From Tetracentron sinense (taxonomy: Eukaryota; Streptophyta; Magnoliopsida; Trochodendrales; Trochodendraceae), in the NCBI GenBank assembly GCA_015143295.1, contig CM026573.1:9763934-9827933 (forward strand): DNA of 64,000 nt, given 5' to 3'. The notes under the pieces are model-generated. The model saw only the letters and a list, made by a program, of their open reading frames with translations, was not told the DNA's origin and made no database searches. This document shows positions 33,502 to 44,482 of the stretch, piece after piece (positions within the stretch are counted from its first letter, which is position 1; each line of letters starts with the position of its first letter). Made by a program: the position numbers and the translations under genes.

Positions 33502-36470
33502 AATCTCATTTACTTGTAATTTCAAAATTTAATTTTGGTTTTATTTTATTTCCTTTTTATGCGAGCTTAGGGAGTGTTGAGAGAGAGAGAGAAGGGGAGA
33601 GAAGTCAAAATCCGAATCCGTGATTCGTTTCTCAAAACCCAACAAAGCCCAAGCCCAAGTGCACCTAAGCCCAAATCCTCAAAGGGTTTGAACCCTAAGG
33701 CCCAAAGCCCATCTCTATTACCTATATAAAGCAAGAGATGGGTTAAAAACACTGTTCACTTTCATTGAAAGCAGAATAGCCGACCCTTCTATCTCCTTCT
33801 TTCTCCGGCAGCGGCAACTTCAGTCCAGAAGCGGCGAGCTACACCATTTCGGCACGGCAACAGCACTTCCCTTTCCTCTCGGTATCTCTCTCCCTCAAGC
33901 TTCTCATTTTCCTTTCGTTTTGTTTTTGTTTGTATGATTTTCTTTTGATTTTTTTTTATTTATTTCTTCCTTTTGGTTTAGATATGTAGTAAAGGAGGAA
34001 ACGAGCCCGGTCAGTCCAGCGATATCGCCGGCGAACTCCTTGTTTCTCTTCGCTACCTCCATCTCCTCCGCCTGCAGGTTCCTTTTCTCCCGATCCAGAA
34101 TACTTTCTGCCAGAACGAGATCCAGAGGTATAGTTCCTCTATTTTTTTATTTTATTTTTTATTTTAGATCTGAATTTGGGTCTCAATCTTTGGCCAGATC
34201 TCGATCGTTAACTTCATCAGTTTCAATCCAACGATTTCAGGTTCGCCGGTCATCTTCTCCGGCAAATCCAGCCACTGTCTCCGCTGTTGCTCAGTTCACA
34301 TCCCATCTCAGATCAGCGAAGGGTTCACCTCCCTTGCCTGCACCTACGCATCCATCATTCGGACCATCTCCGGAAGTATTGTAGCTCCGCTCGTCCTCCA
34401 TTCTTCTCCGGCGAAGTTGCAGATCAGCCACCATCGACAGCTCCAAATCCTTACGGCCAACATTTCCCTCGGTAATCACTTGAATCTTCACTTATCTTTT
34501 TTTTTAGTTCTCCTTTGATCTAGATCTGGAATTTCCGGATCTAGATCTTCATATTCTCATCTCTAATTTCTTCATCAACAACATCTCTCTCATTTCTTTG
34601 GTCTACTCTCCATTCTCTCTCCGAATTCACTTTTTTCCGATCAAATTGCAGTGACCTTGCCTATATCCCAGTTCCGGCCAAGCTCTCATTTATTCTTGAT
34701 TGAGATCTATTTTCCTCACCTTTTCGATTTCTCTGTTTTATGTAATCCTCAGGCTCACCTCTTCCAGCATTAATCAACACTTCCTGTTCCGGCCGGCAGC
34801 TCTTTGGGCTCAGTTGATCCATTTTCGATCCTGACCAAACCAGTTCCACCTCTAGCCAAATCCAATCTCGGGTGAGTCCTAATCGTCCTTCCCTTCCGAA
34901 CATCTCGTTTAACCCAATCCTCCCTAGATCCCTGTAGTTTCCTTTTTTTTTTTTTTTTCTTTTCATTTTTTTCTCCAAGCCTTTGAGCCAATTAACCCAT
35001 TCATGGTTCCTTTTTTTTGTTTTGTACAGGCACAGAAACAAATTGATCGGCATCACATACAGATTATTTTTTTTTTTATTATTATTTTTTTGTTATCCCT
35101 TGTTCTGGGGAGTATTTGTTGTGAGGGTTTCTCCCATCTATCTTCCTTCGGACCATCGGAGCAGCTCCGTCATCTCCTGTAACAGCCCTCGCAGGTATAT
35201 CTCTTCCCTCATTTTTATTTAGTACCCTCTATCTATTGTAGTATAATTTTTAGTTAGTTCAAAGCTTGGGCGGGAGATTTGAATCATTGGAAGCCCCTAG
35301 AATCATTTTAAAATTATTGGGCTTACCTCTTGAGGCCTTAGAATGATAGTGGACCAAAGCCAATTGACCATTAGTGGTCAATGGGCCTTGGCCCATTAAC
35401 TTTCTCTTGGGGCCCATTTACTTTGTTGTGTATGTATGTATTATCCATGTGTGTGCAATAGGGTTAGGCCGCGTTTTTTCTTTTCCTATTTTGCCTACAT
35501 TGGGCACTTAGATAGTTTTCTTTTTTAACCCTAAATATTTGGCCCACCCCGTTAGTTAGTCCTACAAAAAAATCAAAAAAATATAAAAAAGACTAAAATA
35601 ACTTAAAGGTACTGGTCTATCCTCCCTTGGGACCTAGAGCAGGGTCCGTATTTAAACCATAGCCTCTTTTGGTTTAAGGCCGCTCGATCCGCCCTGCTCT
35701 TTGCCTTTAAGATAATTAAAATCATTTAGACTTTATTTTCCTTTTGCCTACCTTGGGCATTTAGTTTAGTTCTTGACTAGTTAAAACTTGCCAAAATTAA
35801 AAAATACAAAAAAAAGAAGAAATAAAAAAAAAATACAAAAACAACAAAAACATTTAAAAACCCACAAAATGCAAAAAAGACTTACCCTAATAAATGAACG
35901 CCCCCTAGAGCTCCCCCACGAGCGCCTAGCTACGCGGCCATCTCCCGGAGTGAGATTCATAAATCTCAATTCCACTTCCCCTCCCCAACTCAAACACGAG
36001 TTGGAAGTGACCACACTCCGAAACGAGTATAAAAACAGTCACGGACCCCGAACTACTATGAGGGTCTGATTCCGACTAACCGGATAAGTAGGCAGCCCAA
36101 TCAGGGTTCGACCCCAACCAAAAATAAACTTTTTACACCCCATTTTGCTTTATACTCGATTAGCAAAATTAATAATTGTTTTAGGAAATGTTAAGTGATT
36201 TTTAAATGTTTAATTTGGACCTAATGAGTAGGTTACCATCATTGGATGGAGGTCCTGGGGTGCCTAACCCCTTCCCCAGGACCTAAAGGGATCTCTTACC
36301 TAGATTATTCTGGACCGTAGACCCCCCATTTGGATTATCTCGGGATCCTACTTCCCCTAAGTAGGTGGCGACTCTCAAAAATAGATTTAGCGTTATTCCT
36401 CCACTCTCGGACCTTATTCCGATACTTAGAGTTGAGAGGGGAGGAAAGGCGGTAAATTTTGGCGTTCACA
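33435..36470 (+). mobile_element. Solo LTR (3036 bp), TSD ATAGT
   Basis: Starts TGTGAACACC, ends GGCGTTCACA, with ATAGT at 33430-33434 and 36471-36475. Removing it restores the alignment of repeat Y copy B to copy A, so the insertion boundaries are independently confirmed. TATATAAAG lies near 33724, followed by a pyrimidine-rich leader. No primer site or coding region is present, hence a solo LTR. The terminal sequence and the TGGCGACTCTC phrase near 36366 suggest a Tat/Ogre-type family. Confidence 0.88.
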
Positions 36471-37335
36471 ATAGTGACGATCATTTTTCCTATATTGACG
36501 ATCGTTTCAACTCTATTAGTGATTCTAAATCCAACAATAACATGCTTCCTGTATTTGTGGTCTTTTTCCTGTATTGGGGATTTTTTTTCCTATATTGACA
36601 ATTTAAAATCCAACAATCACATACTTTTCATATATTGGTGATTGTTTTTCTTGCACTAACGATCGTTTTTCATGGATTGGAAATTCAAAATAGAACAATG
36701 ACATACTTTTCCTGCATTAGCGATCTTTTTCCCGCATTGGTGATCTTTTTCCTTGTATTGGTGATTGTTTTAATTATATCTGTAATTCAAAATTATCAAC
36801 TCTATCAGTTATTTAGAATACCTATCATTTACTAATAGTAGTAAGCTCACCCTCATTTATTGATGCTAATAAAAAAAAATTTAAAATAACTTTCATTTAG
36901 ATTACAATACAAAAGTTATACATAGGATCCAATCTATCCACCAACTCGATCCTTACAATTACATCACAATCTGACCCCGTCCAAATACATCATAATACAC
37001 TTTCCTCCCAAAAAAAAAAAGAAATAAAAACAACAATCATGGTGTAGCAGCACACATCATAATCTTATTTGCAATCCTCCTCAACCTTGGGATATCAACC
37101 TGAGAATTAAAAGGGCATTATAATTAACTCAAAAATGCATAAATGACGGAATGTATTGTTTGAGATGTGAGAATTAATTAAGGGGGCAATATAATTAACT
37201 AACACATAAATGATGGGATGTATAGTTACAGATGTGAGAATTTAAAAGGCAATATAATATTTGCGCATGTCTTTGAGATAGCAATTTCATATAAATGTTG
37301 ATGTGTTGAGTACATTGGCATTGTGTCAGAATAAA
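36471..37335. repeat. Segmental repeat Y, copy B, right part
   Basis: Continues the alignment to copy A (29870-30650), including the 'gtagcagcacacatcat' phrase. Similarity fades after GATGTGTTGAGTACATTGGC. Confidence 0.85.
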
Positions 37336-37540
37336 TTTTACGACTTACTATTAATATATAATTGGTATTGAATGATACAATGATGCCTTTATGTAACATA
37401 CACTGAGTCAAGCCACCCTTTTGGTTTATAAACCAATTCCAACCAACTACGTTTAATTTTGATACCATCATCATAAACGTTAATACGAAGTTAGAAAAAT
37501 AATACCAAATCAGGAAAAAAATTACTATTTAAAGGCATAA

Positions 37541-39865
37541 TGTGACGCCCCAATCTCGTGCCTTAAGGAATCATGTTCCGAGATGTGCGTCCGATCGTCA
37601 TTATCACGCAGTGGAAGACTTTGCTTGCGAAACTGCGGGAATTTTCAACTTTTCTTATGGGCTTACATAAGTAATAACAACTGGTCATCACAATAACTCA
37701 TCATAAGCAAATGCATTACCTCACTAGCTACAGTAGCCTCTACCTTTGGCACCACAATTGCGTCGGTATACTTTCCAGACCCTATCAAGCGTAGCTCCTT
37801 ACCAATTAGTAACCACTTCAGAATCTAAAGACATAAAATTAGAGGAATGAGTTATAGAGCCCAGCAAAATCCACAGTCCATCTAGACTATTTTCTACATA
37901 ATAAGATTCATCAATAATGATACAGTAGTATAGTACAAATCTCATATTATAATAATATCATTACTCGAGACTCGAGGTCACTCAGTACTATTTCATCCTA
38001 TCCGTGGTTCCCAACGTCCAAATATTTTTCATCGTCAAGTTCATCTAATCATTGTCCACTACCCCAGGTTACCGATTTAGATAACCACTCACACTTTTTC
38101 CATGAGTCCACAGACTCGATCGACTGGACCTTTTGTCGTATCCCAAAATCCCACTTAGGTTAATGTGAGACTTTAGCACGTGACTTAACCATCAACTTTC
38201 ATATCTTCCTATCATAAAGTATTTAAGGCAATCTAAAACATGAACCTGTAAATTTTTCCTTTAATTAATTATGATCCAGTCTAGTATCTCGAATTAAAAA
38301 CTAAAAACATCATAAATAATTCAAATCATCCATCTTGATTCCCAACTATCAATTCAATCTAACCATAAATTCAACATTAAAAGTCTATTATAATGTCTTA
38401 ACTCCAAATCTAAATACTAATAATTTAACTTTTCGGTAATGGCCAACGATCTAAATTCCATTCACCATCGGGGTAATCACTTGCTAGATTTTTTTCTTCT
38501 TCCTTGTACTCTTCCTCTTTCTAAGGTCATAGGGCACAGATATCAAACCTAGAATCTGCTGACAACAAAGTCATCGGTTGAGTAACAAGTTATCCCACGT
38601 ATATATAAACTCATAGCTAAAAATATAACAACATTTAATATAAAGCATAAATTAAAATTTAACATCACATGTAAACATATAAACAATTTAGAGTGTAGAA
38701 ACATAATTTCAATTCAATTCTTATATGTGCTTACTTGTACTTATTTTCTTGCATATCTTACTTGTCTTTCTTATTAGTGAATGTATCCAATAACATGCAT
38801 AGTGCAATAACTTAAAATAACTCTACCCTATTATTAAGTAGAGACTAACATATACCCTACTTACCGAAGTACTATACGGTTTACACATTATCCGGTGTAT
38901 ACGGCTTGTCTACATATTATCCGGTGTATACGACTTATCTATACATTATCCGGTGCATACGACTTGTCTTACTTTGATCTTAGGTTTGGTTGGTACTCGG
39001 GCAGTGCAAAACTCAATCATACAGTCATGCTCATGTTCTTGTATACTTGCATAATACTTATTATCTTGCTTGTACACATTTATTTTCATGAATGAGTGTG
39101 ACTGAAAGAATGATAACTATCAATCATACACCAGTTTAAACATGCAAAATTTCTCATAATTGATTACTGTAAAAGTATATCTATCATTGTTTCAACAATA
39201 AAATAATGAAACAATTCTATTTATCATGCATCAATTTTCAGTATATAGTTTTGATAGAATTAATCTCATAGAATCTAGTTTCATAAGGGATTGATCTATC
39301 GTAAAATATGTTTGATCTTGTTTTTCTTGCTTTAAATCTAACTCTTTCATATTGTTTATATTAAAATCACCATATTAGTAGGAAGGAATTTATATTTACC
39401 TCTCCCGATCGATCACTTCCCTACGATCAAGCGCTTGCGAATGAGATCGATATAAGCCTTTACTCCATTTTCCCTTGCAAAATCTTTGATCTCTCCTTTT
39501 GGATTTCTCAAACTCCCCTTCTCTCTCTCTCTCTCTCTCTGTTTTAGGTTTAGAAAGCCTTAGAAACTCTCAACTCATGAATATAAGGATTATTTATAGT
39601 GTTGGGAGTCCTAGGGACTCAAAAAAAATTTAAAAATCGAGCAAACCGAGACAAAACAGCATTGTGGGTGATCGATCGCAACAATGACTTATATTGAGTG
39701 ATTTAACTTCAAAAACGACTTAAATTGAGTAATTTATTTGGGTTTTAAAATGCATGCGTTTCACACAAAATTTATAAGCATAATCACATTAAAATTTAAA
39801 CACAGGTTTTAATAGAATTTAATAAATATCACGAATATCAAGAATGATAAATTCGGGGTTCTACA
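37541..39865 (-). repeat. Tekay-type LTR, - strand (minimum extent)
   Basis: On the - strand it starts TGTAGAACCCCGAATTT and ends GGGGCGTCACA, close to the LTR ends of the element at 6072-9150. CTATAAATAAT on the - strand near 39597 is the likely TATA box and a GA-microsatellite leader follows (39535-39515). A 31-bp unit (TTATCCGGTG…) is repeated three times at 38880-38970. Flanks CATAA and CCTTC do not match, so it is not a clean solo LTR. An alternative start, TGTAGCACTC at 41761, would make it 4.2 kb. Confidence 0.65.
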
Positions 39866-41761
39866 CCTTCGCCCGTGTACAACCTTTACACCTAAGTCCG
39901 TAGACTCATTTATTAACCATCCGGGCTTACGCTCATTCAAACCATACCTTGAGTCCTTTGACTCAATAAAACCTTGAGTCCATAGACTCAATACATAATC
40001 TGGGCCTTCAACTGTTGAATCAACACAGATCATCTTATCTCAGCCACGGTGAGGAACTTTATCCACACAACATCTCTAATTAGACAACACAACTATCTAA
40101 TCAGACAATACATCTCTAATCAGATTTGTACAACCTTAAGTCCATAGACTCCGTACAATCTTGAGTCCTTAGACTCAACACACAATAACAACTTAAACCA
40201 TCTCAGGACATACCTAAGTACAACGATCCACGTTCCCGAACTTGTCTTGGGACATACCTCCCTCAAAGTCTTGTTGGAATATACCGAATTATAGAGGTCC
40301 CCACCCCTCAAAGTATTGTTGGAACATACCAAAGTACATAAGTCACCATCTTTTATGGTACAACATCATATTCAATCTTTACCAGGGCATACCTAAGTAC
40401 AAAGGTCATCATCCCCACGGGACATACCTGGGTACAAAAATCAAAACCCTATTAGGGTATTCATCACTCCTAACCAATCTCTATTGGGACATACATATGT
40501 ACAACGATCCCCACTATTTAATCTGTCTTGGGACATGCCTAAGTGCAACGATCCATGTTCTTCAACATGTCTTGGGACATACCTCCCTCAAAGTCTTGTT
40601 GGAACATACCGAAGTACAGAGATCCCCACCCCTCAAAGTATTGTTGGAACATACCAAAGTACAAAGGTCCCCACTCCTCAAGCCAATATTCATTTATCCA
40701 AACCAAACTCTATTGGAACATACCTAAGTACAACGATCCCCACTCCTCAACTTGTCTTGGGACATACCTAAGTACGACAATCTTTATTCCTAGCTCAAGC
40801 GGTCTTAGGACATAATTCCCTTAAAGTATTGTTGGAACATACCGAAGTACAGAGGTCCCCAACCCTCAAGCCAACCTACCTCTATTGAGACATGCCTACC
40901 ACTATAGATCATAACCCCTCCAGGCAACATTCATTATTCCAACCTCTATTTGGACATACCTGTCATTGCAGATCACCATCCCTTAAGAAAATATCTTTGA
41001 GCTTGTAAACTCAATATAACCCTTGGTTTGTATACCCGATACACCTTGGGTCCATAGACCCGATGCCATCTTAACTCTCTAAACTATTAGTCACGAAAGA
41101 AACCCGACTCTTACCAGACCCGCCTCTCCAAACCTATTTAAAAAAAAGACCACAAACAACATTTAACACAGGTTAGGTTTTCTAACCGTATGAAATCCCC
41201 AATTAATCCAAGTCTCATTTGATTGATTGAATCCATTGGGCCTCATGCCCGTGGAATAGTTTCGACAGTATACTGTTCCGATGGGGTAACATTATCTAGT
41301 CGATGAATCCTTTCATCACCTACCAAGTGTCCAAATATCATCACATCATACAAGGTTGTTCGATAAGGAACATATCCGGGCCGATGGATCCATCCATCGC
41401 CCTACAAATATTCAAACATCATCTTATCACACAAGATTTTTCCGATAGGGAACATATCTGGGCCAATGGATCCATCCATTGCCCTACAAACATTCAAACA
41501 TCATCACATCACTCAAAGTTGTTCCGATAGGGAACATATGCGGGCCGATGGATCAGTTAATCTCCCTATAAGCGTTCAAAATAATTCTTTCGACACCCGA
41601 GGGTGACATCACAACACATGAGGGTTCCAAACCAGGCTTTTTGGAGGGTCCAAGCAAGTCAGGAACCAATTTCCCAAAACCTGTGAACTGGCGATCGATC
41701 GCCCAATCCATCTAAGCTGAAATTCCGGGTTAATTATTACAGCCCGAAACCGAGTGCTACA
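39866..41761 (-). repeat. Tandem-repeat region next to the LTR
   Basis: Three repeat types are seen: 'agtccatagactca'-type units (39890-40180), a 50-60-bp unit with GGAACATACC(G/A)AAGTACA (40200-40880), and a roughly 95-bp unit with CCGATAGGGAACATAT and GATGGATCCATCCAT (41330-41560). On the - strand its right edge reads GAGTAGAGGGG/TGTAGCACTCGG, a purine tract plus an LTR-like start, so it may be U3 of a longer LTR. Confidence 0.5.
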
Positions 41762-42870
41762 CCCCTCTACTCAATTTCCACACATTTCCATCTCTTTCAT
41801 ACATTACATAACGGGTCTCCAACCCTTTTTCATCCACACCATACCATACAAACCAATCCACATAGAGCAAATAGCATAAATAGGGAAAAATAGAAGAGAT
41901 AGAAGTGATTTTACCTCCCTACACACAAATCGAAGCTCTAGATGGCAAAATGGACGTCGCCAATGGGTCCGAGATACATAGGCAAGAGGATGGCCTATGT
42001 GGCGCCACATGGCACGGCCATGTACCTTAATGACATGGTGGTTGACCACATTGACTTGTTTCTCATTTTTTCCACGCATACGGCCCCTATAACCTTGTGA
42101 AACGGCATGCGATGATGACGAAACTTTATGTGACTGTACTGGGGGCAGTCTGGCACCCGTTATGCAAATTTTGAGGAAAAATATGGAGTTTTGAATGTAA
42201 ACAATAAGTCTAGAAGAAAATTTCAAAACCCGCTAATTTCTCGGGTTTGAACATGAAACACGTCGTAGTTTTGTGGTGTGAGTTGCAATAAAGTTGAGAC
42301 GACATACAATCGTCCAGACACCCGACCGAAATGCGGTATCTAAGTTTCAAAGATTTCTATTGAGTCATTTTAAAAATATTGAGGACCGACAAAATTCCCA
42401 ATCCCACGGATTTCTTGGGGTTTGGACACTAAACACACCGCGGTTTTGCAATGTGAGTTGTGCTAGGACCGAGATAACAAACAATCGTCCAAACAGCTGA
42501 CCGACACTCGGTGTGTGAGTTTCGCATATTTCTATGGAAAAGATTGGTAAATATTGAGTACCAACGAAATCGCAGAATCCACGGATTTTCCTGGGTTTTG
42601 GGTACTGATTGCACTGTGGTTTTGCGAATCGATGTATTACGGAACCGGCACGATAGGTAATCCTTCAGATAGTGGACCGACATGTAATACGATAATATCA
42701 AGTGGGTACCTCCTAGTTTTCACTGGTAATTATCGGACACTGAATCCGATAATCCAAAACCCGCGGCTAAACAAAACACTTTCCCGGAGTTTTACGGATT
42801 CCGGTTAGGGAAAGTGATATCCTATTATTTAGAAAAATAATTCTTAAATTAATTATACTCAATTAAAGGT
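41762..42870. repeat. Repeat region with about 175-bp units
   Basis: After about 450 bases of unique sequence, three diverged units of about 175 bp begin near 42226, 42404 and 42578. Each runs from a CACGGATTTC…GGGTTT phrase to a GACCGACA phrase. A partial fourth unit follows. No coding similarity recognised on either strand. Confidence 0.6.
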
Positions 42871-42889
42871 CATCCTGGCCTCAGGATTT

Positions 42890-43470
42890 TTTTCTGAAAA
42901 TCTGGGTGGTTCCAGCACTCATAGCTATGGATTGGCCGATGATCTTTATGATTCTTTTTTCCTCAACATACATTTTTACCTCTCTGATAGTCGTTTGCAT
43001 GGCCTCCATCTTTTCTTGAGTTTGTGGAGTCATCAAAGAACTTCTTCCACAATGTATCATGGTTTCGGCAGATACTCTATTATGGTCGTCCTATCTTTCT
43101 TTTATTCCTTAGCATGGTAAATTTCTATACTTTTAGTACATGTTGTGATTCTAGGTGGTCTTCCAAATTTTCCTTGTATGGTAATAAGTATCGGTCTGAT
43201 GTCATTTGTATATAAGCCTGCATCTACCGCGTGAGAATCCACCACGAAAGGTTTGTGTTTGGTCCCAACTACCTCGACTTCATCTCCATTTCAGAACACC
43301 AGTGATTGATGTAATGATGAAAGAACGCACCCATTAGAGTGAATCCAATCCCGTCCCAACCAAATGGTTGTAGTAGGATAATGAATCCACCACAAAAAAT
43401 ACTGTCAAAGTGGTCTTGTTACCGACCATCAGCTCAATCAGGAGGACACCTTAAGTTTCCATAATGTATC
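42890..43470 (-). pseudogene. Tat-lineage pol fragment (protease-RT linker), - strand
   Basis: On the - strand one frame gives ELMVGNKTTLTVFFVVDS and, after a frameshift, another gives GRDWIHSNGCVLSSLHQSL with VFWNGDEVEVV. These are characteristic of the segment after protease in Tat elements. Further stops and frameshifts follow. It abuts the P450 fragment at 43478. Confidence 0.75.
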
Positions 43471-43477
43471 ATGGTCA

Positions 43478-43826
43478 AGTCTGTGCGTCCATAGGATAAG
43501 TAGTGGGCAGCCTGGATGTCTGGTCTACTAGTGGAGACAATATCATGTGTTTTGAGGGACAATTTGGCCGCCCAACGGGACAAGACGACCACAGACAAGT
43601 ACGACACCAGAGCGCAAGTACATGATGGGACCTTATTTCTTGGCTAAGCGACAGAGATTCCGGTGAGGGAGAAGTCCCAACATGTGAAGGCTTCCAAGAA
43701 GTGGCAGACCATGGGGACCTGGTAGTAGTCATCCATCATTGCTACGGTGCTTTGCCGATCGTTGTGGATAGGTGAAGCCTCCAATTACGGCTAAGAGAAC
43801 TGCGAAGATGATCCAAGAAGACATTT
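43478..43826 (-). pseudogene. P450 pseudogene fragment (N-terminal third)
   Basis: The - strand reads ATGTCTTCTTGGATCATC… and translates [17 protein letters not shown], then a stop (N-D-G-*), LLPGPHGLP, LHMLG, RLAKK*GPIM and, after frameshifts, SRPDIQAAHYLSYGR in pieces. This is collinear with residues 1 to about 117 of the intact gene at 13186. Similarity ends at 43478 where Tat-derived sequence begins. Clearly inactive. It is the remains of a second, closely related P450. Confidence 0.9.
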
Positions 43827-44005
43827 GTGGATAGTGTGTGACATAACAACATAATCAATAAAGAAAGCCTTACCATTTCCTTGCATGGCCCTTTAAAATT
43901 CCGGTGACTGGCAATCCCTTCGCAGGTAAGTAGTCTAGGGATAAAGCTTCCAAGATTGTATGGTCTCAAACCTAACCGAGACCTTCCCTATTATCAGGGC
44001 GTCAG
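43827..44005 (-). other. 5' flank of P450 pseudogene
   Basis: Just upstream of the ATG, phrases such as CACACAC and CAAGGAA parallel the intact gene's leader. No further gene. Repeat X begins at 44006. Confidence 0.45.
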
Positions 44006-44474
44006 ACTTAACAATCATTGGCCACCTAGTGATCCCGATTCAAGTTATTTTAATTGATTCAATTAAAATAACTTCAATTAAAATAACTTGGATCACATTA
44101 TTTTTGGATGATCTATATAAATAAACTAATTCACATTATTTTAACATAATTAAAAAAATTACGTGAATCACATTATTTTGGACGAATCATATAAATTAAC
44201 TGATTTAATTAAAATAACGTGAATCACGTTATTTTATTTGAAATCAAGTAACTTGAATGAATCATAGAAATAACCGATTCTAGTAAAATAACAAGAAGCA
44301 TGTTATTTTGAGCAATGTAATTAACTTTAATTACATAATTTTAATTGACAATGAAAAAGCTTTCACAAGACGAGTATCCGGTAAAAAAAAAAATTTATTA
44401 TCCTAAAATGCCGGTAAAACACCAACTATCTCGATGAGGGCCGAGACCATACGGTCTCCATAGGCACGTTCTCA
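44006..44474. repeat. Dispersed repeat X, copy 1
   Basis: Matches 58199-58656 over its whole length (ACTTAACAATCAT…GGCCACCTA to GCACGTTCTCA). It is rich in AAAATAAC/TTATTTT words spaced by AATCACATTATTTT. Near the right end GAGACCATACGGTCTC forms a hairpin 16 bases before the edge. Both copies end exactly at a Helitron-type TCTAT start. Confidence 0.85.
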
Positions 44475-44482
44475 TCTATCTA

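Noticed and set aside
40242-41530. Overlapping ORFs with repeated GTYLPQ/LLEHTKVQRSP segments
   Set aside because: They are translations of the 50-95-bp tandem repeats, open in several frames.
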